This document shows positions 35,685 through 47,638 of a DNA stretch of 64,000 nt, piece after piece. The notes below the pieces were generated by a model that worked only from the letters and a program-made list of their open reading frames with translations, did not search any database and was not told where the DNA came from. Within the stretch, counting starts at the first letter, position 1, and every line of letters starts with the position of its first letter. The position numbers and the translations under genes were made by a program. This DNA is from Phoronis australis (taxonomy: Eukaryota > Phoronida > Phoronidae). The stretch lies in the NCBI GenBank assembly GCA_002633005.1, contig NMRA01000141.1, forward strand, positions 378,546 to 442,545, given 5' to 3'.

Positions 35685-36580
35685 TACAATGCTGCATTAA
35701 ATTTTACACTAGTGGCTAATCTCACCTTCTGAACCATAGAATTTAATGCTATATTAAACATAGTATGGTCATGGTCAGAAAAGAATGTTAAAGCTGGAGG
35801 AGTGATTCAATGAGACAGCAGTTAGTGCGACATCTAGGTGAACATTCTTTATGGTTGATTGTAATTCCTGAATTTGTTGCTTTTTTAGGGTTCACTTCAT
35901 CAAGTTAATCTCCTCGTGATTCTTAGACAGCTGAAATTTCAAACCAAGACTTGCCTTAAAATGCAGAACAAGAAGAGCACCATTTGCCAAAAAACGAGAA
36001 CAACAATTGCCACAAAAAATTCAAAACACACCTGGGTTCTACTTGAGCAAAATTCAAATGTGGTGCAAATTGTGCATCACTTTTTGCAAGCTGAAATAGT
36101 GCATTTGCGTGATGAACCTTTGTAAAACCAATTACATCCACTATTTAAGCACGTAGACAGCTTCTCCATCCCAACCACAGCAGACAAATGGCTTAACACC
36201 GCATGGCACAGCCAGTGACCCATTAAGTGTCATAAAAGAAAAAAGAACATATAAACCACGTATAGCTGAAACCGACAATTTTCACGGAACTGGTATAACA
36301 AAATTCTCCAAAATACAAACCATTTTTCATTATTGTGTGATAGAAGGCAATGCAGTTGGTTTCAGAGGGTGAGCCATTAAGGCATTGTACGTAAAATGGG
36401 GCCGGCTTAATGACTGATGAAAATTATTTGTAAGTAGACATGACCCCGTAGAAAGTTGAATCCTATTAGGAAAGGTCCAACCAAAAACAGTATATGGTGT
36501 ACTCTTTTTGAATTTGACAATAACTATGTATAAGCCATCAATAAATCTGAGCAGCAAAAGAATTATAACAACAACTAGAA
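35685..36580. other. No gene seen
   Basis: AT-rich sequence with no exon or repeat I can support. Confidence 0.5.
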
Positions 36581-36739
36581 ATGTCTCCAGAATCTCGCTG
36601 TATTTACCCACAATGCCATAAACCTCCGTTAGGCGCATTTGCAGCTTATTTTCATACCACTGGATTTATTTGTTGTTGCCTGATTCTTTTCAAGTTTTTC
36701 TGTAACTATGTTCGTCCTTCCAATGCCAGCGAAGTCCTA

Positions 36740-36960
36740 CTGCTGAGCTGTGGGCTGCAACTCTGACGTGAGAAAGTTCGATAAACTGGACAAATACCCG
36801 TGGATGCGTAATCTCAAATTCTTCGCCTTCCCGACATCAATGAGAGACACGAAAATGTGCCTGATTTCAAAAACGAGGCCATGCGCTTTCTTATCTCTGG
36901 GACAAAGGAGAGTTCCATCGCTGTGTAATTCGGTACGGCACTATTGTCACAATCTTCAGC
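36740..36960 (+). pseudogene. Possible THAP-like remnant
   Basis: The plus-strand frame reads AVGCNSDVRKFDKLDKYPWM, then NLKFFAFPTSMRDTKMC. The AVGC and FxFP spacing resembles the first half of a THAP domain. The codon that would carry the first Cys is TGA, one change from a Cys codon. The second zinc pair is not seen and the expected Trp is absent. No TTAA inverted ends were found around it. The resemblance may be chance. Confidence 0.25.
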
Positions 36961-37019
36961 TGCCGCAACACTCACTCATTCTATGGGACGCCATGTGTGA
37001 CAATATTTTGCAATAATTA

Positions 37020-39811
37020 GCTATCCTAGGTTCGGAATGATCAGTATCAACCAATTTAAATTGAGCAGAGTGAATAAAAACTTCAGTGTTCCGCAAATTT
37101 GGAACACCCACACAAAGCTAATATGGTCACGCAAAAATCACAAACTTCAAACAGGAATAAATCAAGAGAGTGCCGGTAAATCCTGCAGCTGAATCAAGCC
37201 CTGAACTCCAATTGGTCCATTCTTTTATGACGAATAACTAAGAATAAACACTGGCTGCATTAAAACAAAAACAAAGGGTTCTGCCACAAAATAATAGTGG
37301 CGCTGCATTGGGTTTTAATGAAGCGATGTTTAATTACATAAAAGTGAGGTGTTAGAGTTAAATAAACATCACAAATCCCAAACATTAGGAACAGTTCAAT
37401 GAAATTTTATACCTGGAAATTGCTAAGAAAACACAGACATCTGTGAAATATATTGTGAGCATTATGATGTTCCATTTGATGCCAACAACCAATACTCAGT
37501 GATCCTATTGAAAAGCCAGTCAGTGACAATGACTGGCCAACTGTATTCAGACATGTACACCTAATGATAGTCCAGTGTTTCAATAATATGAAGGCTTTGA
37601 ATCAGCAGCTTGTTTTTCTTTTATACGATTATTCAAAAAATGTAAGGTACGATACGATAAAATCACACCAATTTCAGATAAACTAATCACTAAAATTGCC
37701 TTTTTTCACTTTTCAAAGGATTCAAACATAAAGGGTACGAATGCCCCAATTTTTCGAAACCTTGTTCAACAGTAGCTGTGTGTCACAGGACTTGAACATG
37801 AGAAAGCATCCATTTGGTACTACGTGTCTTTCATAGACAAAATGGGAAAATAAAAGTTCGCCTGTCGGCCAAAGTGTGTCCTAAACTGGTGAGATCGTAC
37901 CAAAACTGGCGTTGGGACAAGAAAGCATAACGTATATCTGTACAGCGTAGTTTGCTGTGTCATGTCATCAATTCAAAACCTGTTACCTTCAGGTCACTTC
38001 CGATACTTAATCAGGCCAATTTCAAAGGACACTGTTTCCAGGAACATACCGGTAATTCACTGATAATGTTTTAACCTAGTGTTCTCATTAGGCATACACC
38101 AAAGCATCAAAAACACAGTCGCCAACTGGGTGACAGTCAGAAAATCAAGTCGCCTATCGTAAAGTTTGGTTGCCCACTTTTAAGGTAATAAAATCCATTA
38201 CATTTTAAGATTCTAAAGTACCATTTCTTGTTGGCACAGTCGGTGAAATTACTACCACACGTTGATTAAAAATCATTAGGTTACTAGACAGATATCGACA
38301 GCTATTCAAATAGTCTGATCAAGTGAGATTTCCCATTCTACCAAGAAAATACGTGTTTCGCACAGCGAGAGATTCCGTGTAACACATTGATCATGACCTT
38401 TGTATCACACAATGACCTGATACATTCTAAAACCTTTTGGGTCTGGATTCGTTCTGTGGCTGAGGGCGGTCACGGAAACTCTTTGATCTAGTTCGAGTGA
38501 TGTAGTTGGGCCTCCACTCACATGCTGATGCTGTGGCGAGTTGTGTTCACAATGTTGTTAAGATTCCATATCAGTTCTTGTGATATAGGACATAAGGCAA
38601 TAATTATGTTTAAGTTGTGTTTGTGCACTAGTGATTGTGGCAACTCAGCATTTGAACACACTGTGGCTCTTTTCACTTTACCGCCGGACATCAGAGCACT
38701 GATATGACATATTAGTTTGTACAAAAAAAATTGCGTATTGGTGAACGCCACCTACTGGCGCTGTTTGCGTGAGTTCATAATGCCACACTCATGTCCACGG
38801 AGCTAAGAAGCTTTTGCTTAAAGTCGCTTTTCTTCAATGTTCTCGATTTTGAGATATTGAATTAACGGTTGTGATAGGCAGAGCTATAATAGAAGTCTTA
38901 ATGATGCTGACAATGTAGTCACTTGTCAAAACAAGGTAAATGGTGATATTAAGCACTTTAATGTCTGTCTGCAGAGAGGCTCAATGTCCAACTACAACCA
39001 GCACAGAGAGCAGACAACTTACTTATTTCAACTCCCACGAAGAACAATAGAGCACTCAACCACAGTGAAAATTTGCTCACCACATGGGTGACAAACAAGC
39101 CAATGAATTTCTACTCAACCAGTGTCTATTTAGGAACTGGGCAAGTGGTCAAGTATATACTTGGTGTGCGGTACTGACTAACACGCTCGAATTTTGAGCA
39201 CTCAGATTTGACAACCACCCTTAAATGTTTTGCCACCATGCTTGAAATGTTTTATTGTCTTATCAATAGTAAATATCCACAGCTTTCAGTGGTCTTGTCC
39301 TGCCAAATGGTGAATCATTTTTCAATCTGAATCTACCATTTCATTATCGAATTATTCACAAAAACTTTAACAAAAAACGTCGTCTCACCTATGGGACTTA
39401 GCTGAACACTGCGAATAACAGTGTTTCGTAGTTTGTGCTACACTCAGTTTTAATCCTGCTGAGTACATTGTTAGCCTCGCGAGTCCGCCTTAAGAACGAA
39501 CACGCAATAACCCAAATATAGACATTTTTCTGAATTAGCACCTGAGGCCAACAGGAAAAACTATCGGCATTACCATAGTTACGATAATATTACCTCAACA
39601 TTTCATCAGCATAAAACCCATCATCACAAAGAATCAATTGTGATCAAAACATGTAAATCTATATCGCCTGGACTCTTGCAGTACCGCTTGACAATTTCCA
39701 GGTAAGCCAACCAATTTTCTTAATACTCAAGCACCTATACCATAAGCACTAATAAACAGACTTAAGTGAAACGAATGGATTACAAGCAAAAGATAAAGAA
39801 AATTGACTCAC
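37020..39811. other. No gene seen; one R1 repeat copy
   Basis: On the minus strand, 37830-37915 reads GATCTCACCAGTTTAGGACA and onward into AACTTTTATTTTCCC, a copy of repeat R1 most like the one at 880-945. The rest is AT-rich without a supported exon. Confidence 0.5.
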
Positions 39812-39840
39812 AATATCTCGGTGGCAGGAGCAGACTTCAT
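39812..39840 (-). CDS. Possible first coding exon of the minus-strand gene
   Basis: On the minus strand an ATG at 39840 opens MKSAPATEI plus two bases and then meets GATATT|GTGAGT, a strong donor. The two-base end matches the one-base start of the exon at 28655-28724, which would give a continuous reading frame through 11040-11189 and 8177-8356. With only ten codons, chance is a serious alternative. A TATAA word 12-16 bases before the ATG is too close to act as TATA box for this start. Confidence 0.3.
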
Positions 39841-42800
39841 GATGTTCTTATAAAGCCAGTCCAATAAGAAACAGACTTCACACTTAACTGTCACAAGGCA
39901 TATGTATGTACTCCAACCAGCTGAGATCAACAATAACTGTGACCCATTACCTCAGCATAACCTTTGACCCTATCTCTATTGCCTCTGCATCACAGTTAGT
40001 TATTGTTCATGTTTCAATAAACCCAACACATTTAACTAAGTACAGTAAGGGTTAAAAAACAACAAACAGCACGTACTCATTCATCACTTTGAAAGACAAT
40101 AACATTTATTATAGTTGAGCAGTTAACATGAATTCTTGCCAAATAAATAACCAATAAATAAAAGGGGCTTTGTTGATGAAATAACATTGCAACTCCCTTA
40201 GGAAGTGTTCATAAATTTCATGGTGTTGCAACTCAAAGATCTCCTTACTGGTAAGGGTAATTGTGAAACGACCAGATTGCTAGAAATAGGAATCATTCCC
40301 TAGAAAGGAACGACAGCTGTAAACTGTTGTCAGTGAAAATAAAATAAATTTATTGGGCAAAAACTGAGTCAAGTGCAAAACATCACTAGAGAGGTATCTA
40401 ATAAAATGTTTACATAATGTTCTTCTTGAATTAACCAGAGTACTTCCTTACTTGAGCCATGCACTTGATGTATATATGCTGTAATTACAGCAGCAAGGCT
40501 ACTAAATTATTAAAGGTTCATGCACCACCATACTTAAAGCCACAGCGAACCATGTTTTGGTGTTAAAAGCGTCAACTTCTTTCACAGGTATTTGCTGTTG
40601 CAAAGACATTTCACTGTGTTCTTATCCTCTGTTAGAATTGAAACCAGGTGAAATGAAAGGCCCAGAATTCCAGCCTGATGGCCATATTGTCATGGCAACA
40701 CTAACACAATGCAAGGGTCCAGGTCTAAAATAATAATGACTCATCAGCCGTTTTCATGCCTTTAAAAAACTTATAAGCCGATTAAAGAACAAAATGAGAG
40801 CAATTTTGTAATAATAAGCTTCTTAGATCAAAAGTTGCTTTTTGTCACAAATTTATAGACCTTATTCACACAGTCACCATTTAAGTAGTGAGCGTCTTTA
40901 GGTTTAAAACACAATGCATTTGCAATGCAATATCACGAAGCATGCAAAGAAATCAAACAGCAAGGCAAGTTGCCGACGTGAAAGTTGAATCAGTGCTCTC
41001 TAACTGACACGTGCATTCGAGTAGCTAAGTTTGCGATGTGAAGAAGGAGAAAATGCGCAATGAAAAAGTATCCGGGATTTTGCTAGGTCTGACCTGCTAC
41101 TGTCTGTCATCAAAGTCGTTAATGATTCAAACTAACTTGGAGTGCAAATTCCCTCCACTTTTTGTTCGCAGCCCTAATTTTGCAACTTAACTCGACGTTT
41201 GAAAAACATCTGTCTCTGTCAAAGACTCCGTGAAACAATGCCCTAACCAAATGACCTATTTGGATGCGCGGGAACAATTCAGTGCAAATTTCACAACAAA
41301 ATGTGGTACTTATGCTGTTTACGTACTCAACAATTAGTTTTCCATGAAATGAATAGCCTCAAAATAATTCCCGACTCCCTCCGTGCGGGTTTCCATCAGG
41401 TAATGATGAGTTTGCTCCTCAATATACCTTCTAAGCACAGTCACAAAACAACACGCAGGTGACTTAGTGTTAACTTTCTTTCGGAGGTATGAAACAAAGC
41501 CGGGATTTTGTTTTTACATATTGAGAAGATGTTGTTTGAAAACTGAATTTGTTGCGTTTTGAGTGTGACACACCATATAGGCTGCGTGTAAATTTTAAAC
41601 CACGCGGGGTCGTTTGTAGTGCGCTGTGATGGGCGCTAGCCTGAACTGTGGGCGCTCAGTTGGAATTTCTCAAAAGTAGAGTGTGGTTGTGCCTTTTTGG
41701 AGTGCATTTTACGCTGCTGTCCTGTATTCACACAGTATGAATAACACACCGGTTAAATCGTCCACATGTGTGTGTGCATCAGTACATGTATTTGCGGCTA
41801 TTAAACCGCATTACTGCACAAACAAAATATTTGCTGTCACACTCCTAACAAGGCTAAAAACCGTTCATAGTCCCCCATTTTCTTTCTTTGTTGTAAAGTT
41901 AACCAATGACTGCCGAGGTTATATCAACCACTGATAAAAGTCTATCACCAAAAGTAGATATTTCTTGTCTGTAGGCTCTCAAGCAGGCTACAGATTACCA
42001 TAGACAGATTTTCTGATTTTTACCCTTAGCCTGATTTCATGAAAGAGGTTAAGCCATCCGCAGACTGATTTTTAACACAAAGTCAAAAGACAATAGAATC
42101 TTCGTAAACAGATCCTTGCGGTATAAGCGCTTTGGTAGCCGACAAAGTAATTTAAACACAATTAATAATGTCAAAGCAAAATTGCTCATCAAACAAAATT
42201 AAATAAATGGTGCGCGGATGCAAATGAAGCTGCTGCGTTGGCTCAAGTCTCACTGTGGTCATGTATTCCACAAATCATTCAGAGACACTAATAACATAGC
42301 TAATAAAAATCTCTCTTCGTTAATGTTTACCAAAACAACCCAATCGAAAGGTTTCATTTTTGTGTTAACAATTTCCTTGAATAGCTAACACATGCACCAC
42401 CTGGGCTTTTACTCTAGTCGGCTTCAGAAAGAGAGACGAGGAGAAACGAGTGGTGAAGATAGGAGTTTCGGCTAGTTACAGTGTCACGTGCTTAAATATA
42501 CCTACAATGCATCACAGAGTTTTTTACTCTAGTTGAACGTTGTAATGGGGCAAAACTTTACAGTGCAAAAGAAGTTCAGTGTTACATTCCCTGTGCAGAA
42601 ATCAGAAACAGATAAATAACAAACCGCCCACCCACTAGGGCACTATAGGATAAGAATTAGTTGCACTGAGCTGAAAACTCAATCATCTTGCTTGACTAAC
42701 TTTTTAAGCAGGCAAAACAAGCCAAGAATGATTAGATGAAAAATCAATAGGTTTGTAAATAAATATCAATTCACTTCACTAGCAATGGATGGGTTGCCAT

Positions 42801-43362
42801 TACTTATTGAAACTGGTAAACAGCAAGGAAAATAATGACTCAAAGAAAGCAATTAAGGAGAAGTTTGCAATATTCTTGAAAACAGTTACATTCGAGTACA
42901 TTTGGCTGCTTGAGAGCATGACTCACAAAATAATTCCCATATATTTTTTTTAATATACACAGTTTGCAAAAAATGACAATTTGCTAAGAAAGGCGATATA
43001 CACAAGACTACAGAGAAAAATACAAGAGCATTCTGAAGAGTAACACTTGGCAAAATCGAATGAAAGTTTAAAGGTGAGGTAGACAATGAAACCAAGACGA
43101 CTAACAACCATAACCCCCAGGCCTTATTACACAAATGCACACAGAATGAAAAATCATTAAAAGTGTATTGAGGAATTAGGCAATAGGAGACAATCATCAA
43201 ACAAGAAAAAATTCTCAAATAATTCAAGAACCTAAATCGTAACAAGAAACCAATAACGTACGGCAGATAGCCCTCCAGGAGATCTATAGTTGCTTTTAAA
43301 CGAGAGACAGCCAATGGAGCAACTCACACGGAACAGTTGATTGGGTACAAGTGTGTGCATAA
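39841..43362. other. No gene seen
   Basis: AT-rich sequence. A 142-codon minus-strand frame at 42886-43314 is hydrophobic because the strand is T-rich; it shows no domain or splice site. No RNA gene or clear repeat was found. Confidence 0.5.
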
Positions 43363-43993
43363 ACATGACTGACACGGCACAGGCTGACACGGCAGCGGCC
43401 ATTTTTGACACCCGTTTGGTAGTTAGAAAGAGTTGCACTCAATCAGCTGCTACAGTTTCAATTACATGTTTAAATACAACAGAGGCAGGGTGGAAAGGAA
43501 TCATCAAAAGATTTCTATCCTATCAAGATGGTTTAGGGGGGGGGTTGCACTGTTTAGTGTAAATGGCCTCTTTGATCTTGCGGGAATGCCAATGTTCCCC
43601 CCTGGTAAGAACTAGAAAGTACTGTAGATATTGATAGTGTGGTTAGATAAAACTAAGTGGTCACCGATAGCAAGGTTTATCCATTTTTTGTGTTCAGCTA
43701 AGTGAGTGTCGAGAGCACATATAGTCACACCGATGTATGCGTGAGAACGATCCTCGGGTCACGTTGGATTTGATAAACAACACACGACTGCTTCTCAAGC
43801 GGGGTGACATCCCGAGGTTTAACGAGCTGACTGCGATGAGTGTTGATGGATTTAAAATAAGTGTTGACTTGCATGACGTCTAAAAGCGTGATGTAGTTTG
43901 TCAAATAATGAGTAACTGATTCAGTGCAACTCGCTCTGCCTATCAAACCAGTGCGGATGCTCGGTATCACTTGCTCTGTGTCAGTCATGTTTT
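43363..43993. repeat. Inverted repeat around the retroelement fragment
   Basis: The segment 43363-43445 (CATGACTGACACGG ... AGTTGCACT) is repeated in inverted orientation at 43917-43988, read on the minus strand as CATGACTGACACAG ... GAGTTGCACT. The second copy is the start of the GIY-YIG-bearing frame. The arms are diverged and indel-rich, consistent with two old copies of one retroelement lying head to head. Confidence 0.45.
43640..43988 (-). pseudogene. Penelope-like retroelement 3' fragment with GIY-YIG endonuclease
   Basis: The minus-strand frame includes FKSINTHRSQLVKPRDVTPL, then EKQSCVVYQIQRD, then after a frame change HAYIGVTICALDTHLAEHKK and a tail ending AIGDHLVL. The order (basic linker, CxVYxI, short loop, YIG, Leu/His, EHK) is that of the GIY-YIG endonuclease domain at the C-terminus of Penelope-like reverse transcriptases. 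The usual second Cys pair near the frame change is not visible. No reverse transcriptase core is present nearby, so it is a dead 5'-truncated copy. Some other GIY-YIG retroelement remains possible. Confidence 0.65.
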
Positions 43994-44357
43994 AACATAC
44001 ACACTTTTACTGGATCAGCTGTTCCATGTTAGCTACGACATGTCAGCTGTCTCCCATGTAAAGGGGGGTTTACTAAACCTTAACTGAGGTAAGTAACCAC
44101 AGGTGGCCGAGTCCAATAGACTAGATTTAAAGGTGGAACTAATTATCAGCTGCAGGCTTGCACGACTTGCCCCCCACACCCCCACATGCCCTGTCAAGGC
44201 AAAAAACATGATCACATGACCCAATTAATAGCACATTGGTATAAAGTCAAAAATCAAAAATCAAATTCTACATGTCTTCGACTTTCAGAATAAATATTTT
44301 TATACCACAATATCATCCTCGATTTTTAGCCAGTTCAACCGTGTAATAACCCATTTA

Positions 44358-44465
44358 GTTATCTCACGAGTGAGATAACATTTTGGCGGAAATCGAGGCC
44401 TGGTTTCGACCCCGGTCCGCAAGAGTTTCCAGTCGTCGACTTAACTACTGCACCACTCAGCGGCT
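44358..44465 (-). mobile_element. tRNA-like SINE head with palindrome
   Basis: On the minus strand 44465-44395 reads GCCGCTGAGTGGTGCAGTAG, then TTAAGTCG, and GGGGTCGAAACCAGG, giving A-box-like and B-box-like segments about 35-40 bases apart. It is followed by a perfect palindrome at 44358-44379 (GTTATCTCAC, two bases, GTGAGATAAC). It differs in sequence from the SINE at 18859-19097. No target duplication was identified, and a decayed tRNA gene is the alternative. Confidence 0.45.
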
Positions 44466-44998
44466 GATGTCATCGAACGTGAAAACAGAATACTTAGATA
44501 AGTACGCGCAACAATCGCATGTTCAACCAGGCATTGTACCGACATTTATATGCTATGAAAAATAAGACGCATAATTTCCATAAAAATGATATTTTAATTC
44601 AGTGAAATTTATCTCTCATATTCTCTCACTTGTAAATCACCAATCTCCAATTTGAATGCGGGTATCGTGTCGTCAGGATCCTTCAACTTGAGCATTATAC
44701 TCAGTTACCAGTGGTAACCTACTTTAGCAGACGATATTTTCTCGGTTGAAGCTTTAAGCGTGATAAAATGTGTAGTAAGCTATAATAGTTGCTAAGCCTC
44801 AATTTACAGATTCACTTTCCTTCCGTTTTGTTTAAATTTTCAATTGTTTTTGAGTAAAAGCATTATTTGACAAAAATAGCTTGGCTTTTCCAAAAGGTCA
44901 CGACCTCTGACCCCGGGCCTGACATAGAAAGTAGTTACAAAGCCGAGGCGAGTCGAGAAATGTAGATCGATTCATCGCAATTTTTCTCGTTCAGTATG
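44466..44998. other. No gene seen
   Basis: AT-rich sequence with no supported exon, RNA gene or repeat. Confidence 0.5.
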
Positions 44999-45172
44999 TG
45001 GTATAAATAGATTATGTCATGTTCTCAGTCGCTATCCCCATTATCTAGAGCCCTCGAGGATTTTGGAGAATTATCGCCATCAGGACATTCTCCAAAATCC
45101 ACTCGGGGTCTAGAACACGGGGATTACGACTGAGAACATGTAATAATCTATACATATTTATATTTTACTGAG
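44999..45172. repeat. Long hairpin with ~75 bp arms
   Basis: The left arm (about 44999-45075) and right arm (about 45088-45170) are inverted copies: CATGTTCTCAGTCG against CGACTGAGAACATG, TATCCCC against GGGGATTA, and GGATTTTGGAGAAT against ATTCTCCAAAATCC. The loop is about 14 bases, and pairing reaches into AT-rich TAAATAGATTAT outer ends. It fits either a foldback MITE or a template for a small-RNA precursor; nothing here decides. Confidence 0.7.
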
Positions 45173-45175
45173 TTA

Positions 45176-46476
45176 AATGTCTATAGTTTAATGAGTGAAT
45201 GTTAGGCTAAATATCAAGACTTGCTGATATGGTAAGTTCCGTACCCGTTAGGGTTAATGCCCTGGGCGGATAAATTGGCAAACCCAAAAAATCAGGGTTG
45301 GGTGGTTAACCGAACATGGGTGCTTATTACGCCCTGGGCGGTTAATCTTACCTCATGATCAGAGTACCACACAACACATGTACTCGGAACGCGTAGAACT
45401 TTGCAAAGAGCTTTCATCAAGATGCCAAATGTCGCTAAAAGTGTCATAACAGCAGACAAACCCAAGAAATGTTCAGTTGCCCACAGATTAGTCAATCACA
45501 ATTAAATTTTATACAAAATTGGTGAGTAATAACCCTGTGCCGATCTTATTAGAGCTGTAGTGCGCAGACGACCAAAAACAATAACTTGGATTGCAACTAT
45601 TCTCACGCGATGACACTTTAGAAGTGCGCGTATGCGAGCTTCACGTGTTGCAGAGGTCACAGCAGACAACAAATTTATGGTGCTTAAGCTGTCAAAATCC
45701 CTGAGTCAAAGACAAGTTTTAAAAATTAATGATGTAATAAAAGTTTGAAAAACAAATTCAGGTGTTTTTTGTGTTTGGGATGTTTATGTTGGAGATTAGA
45801 TTAGACTCCGTGACTCATTTTCAAGGTATCTTTCTGCGGCTAGCTGTTTTATCTCGTTGCCCACTTCCAATTGCGTGAAACATGCCACGCAAAGAAGATG
45901 AGAATCGGGGGTAAGCAGACATGAGCCAGTCCTCAATTAAAAGTTACTGCAAAGGCATTACTCAAAAACAAGCATTTGTTTTTTAAGATTTTATTTTAAA
46001 ATTACTAACACTATGACTGGGGATGAGTCTAGTGAGCGCGTACAGTAGAGTCCGAGGAAAAAATTACCAGTTCGTACACGTATCTGCGTTGGTAAAAAAA
46101 CAATACATAGATGTAGCCCTAATTCTTCAGGTAACCGGCATCCGTGGTTTGCGCGGCTATACGACTAAATTAGTGAAGAGCTTCAACCAGTAACGCGTTC
46201 TTTCCGAGTCAGTGTTTTACAACCGAAACTCCGCGCTTGGCATAACGAACTGAAGGTCGCATTGGTGACCTGAAATTTGGAAATGTGAGCCGAGATTATA
46301 GACGTCTTGTACCTGCCAACGGGAAATTCCAACTTATGCGAGCCGTTTTTTTTTGGGGGTAGGGTAAAATAGATGGGCCTACCTGGCAAACATAAAGCAA
46401 CTCAAAGAACATTTATTTTACACGCAATATGTACAGATTATCCTATTATAATATCACCGGCACTGGTCGGTCCCGC
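45176..46476. other. No gene seen
   Basis: No supported exon. A CATGAGGTAAGATTAACCG block near 45340-45358 (minus strand) also occurs near 55521-55540 on the plus strand, so a small dispersed repeat is present. Confidence 0.45.
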
Positions 46477-46946
46477 TGTTTGCGCACAATATGCGCTGTT
46501 AAATCCACCTGTTAACTGCAATATTAATTGGGGCTGTTAAATTCCAGCCAGGAGGCCAGGGAAGTTAAGCCTTCATACCCCAACTCCTCAAACCATCCAT
46601 AGGGGTAGGCCCCTTACACAACTGATTAGATCCATTCTGGCATTTATGCTTGAAGGGTCAGCTCTCTTATGGTTGATAATTGCTCTAATCTAAGTATCTA
46701 ACCTCACTGGGCTGTGCTGTTACAAATAAAAGTTAAGTTGTAAAATATCTGAACATAAACCAATAACGTTTCTTAATTCCCGTTCAAATGCTGATCATGT
46801 TTTATTTTTTAAATCACTAAAATTGCTCAAATACAACTGAATTTAAGACAATCTATTCTGTCCGAATGTACCAAAAAACTGGGTTTCATACGGACCGCAA
46901 CTCCCCAAACCATCGACGTGTCGGCGTTAGTATGAAAGACCCTACA
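46477..46946. mobile_element. Diverged PIF/Harbinger-like MITE pieces
   Basis: GCTGTTAAATCCACCTGTTA near 46495 and the TCATACCCCAACTCCTCAAA block near 46575 match the right half of the MITE at 35212-35681. A second right end, ACTCCCCAAACCATCGACG with GTTAGTATGAAAGACCC, ends at about 46943. Either two truncated copies lie side by side or one was partly duplicated. Confidence 0.5.
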
Positions 46947-47638
46947 GACTACATGTCTGAACACACACTCAGCTAATCACACTATATATGTCTGAACACA
47001 CACTTAGCTAATCACAGAGCACTAATGTCTGAACACAAACTCAGCTTATCACACTATATATGTCTGAACACACACTTAGCTAATCACAGACTATTAGTCT
47101 GAACACACACTCAGCTAATCACAGACTACATGTCTGAACACACACTTAGCTAATCACACTATATATGTCTGAACACACACTTAGCTAATCACAGAGCACT
47201 AATGTCTGAACACACACTCAGCTAATCACGGACTACATGTTTGAACACACACTCAGCTAATCACAGACTATTAGTCTGAACACACACTCAGCTAATCACA
47301 GAACACTAATGTCTGAACACAACATTTAGCATCTCTATCGATTNAAAAAACTGGGTTTCATACGGACCGCAACTCCCCAAACCATCGACGTGTCGGCGTT
47401 AGTATGAAAGACCCTACAGACTACATGTCTGAACACACACTCAGCTAATCACAGAGCACTAATGTCTGAACACACACTCAGCTTATCACACTATACATGT
47501 CTGAACACACACTCAGCTAATCACGGACTACATGTTTGAACACACACTCAGCTAATCACAGACTATTAGTCTGAACACACACTCAGCTAATCACAGAACA
47601 CTAATGTCTGAACACAACATTTAGCATCTCTATCGATT
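46873..47638. other. Assembly duplication around a single N, differing repeat number
   Basis: Both 46873-47343 (471 bases) and 47345-47638 (294 bases) start with the same AAAAAACTGGGTTTCATACG and end with the same TTAGCATCTCTATCGATT, with one N at 47344 between them. The second is shorter by 177 bases, all within the minisatellite. This looks like two alleles or overlapping contigs placed in series. Confidence 0.85.
46944..47638. repeat. Minisatellite TGTCTGAACACACACTCAGC
   Basis: A tandem array with a unit of about 33-37 bp contains GTCTGAACACACACTCAGCT and AATCACA, with variable spacers such as GACTACAT, CTATATAT, GAGCACTA and GACTATTA. It begins directly after the MITE end at about 46943. 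The array is present twice, before and after the N at 47344, because of the assembly duplication, so the copy number as written is inflated. Confidence 0.85.

Noticed and set aside
42886-43314. 142-codon hydrophobic minus-strand frame resembling a membrane protein
   Set aside because: T-rich strands in AT-rich DNA give hydrophobic residues by themselves; there is no domain and no splice sites or start context.
47000-47638. Direct repeats that might be a CRISPR array
   Set aside because: Spacers are short, repeated and nearly identical, and the context is eukaryotic; it is a minisatellite.
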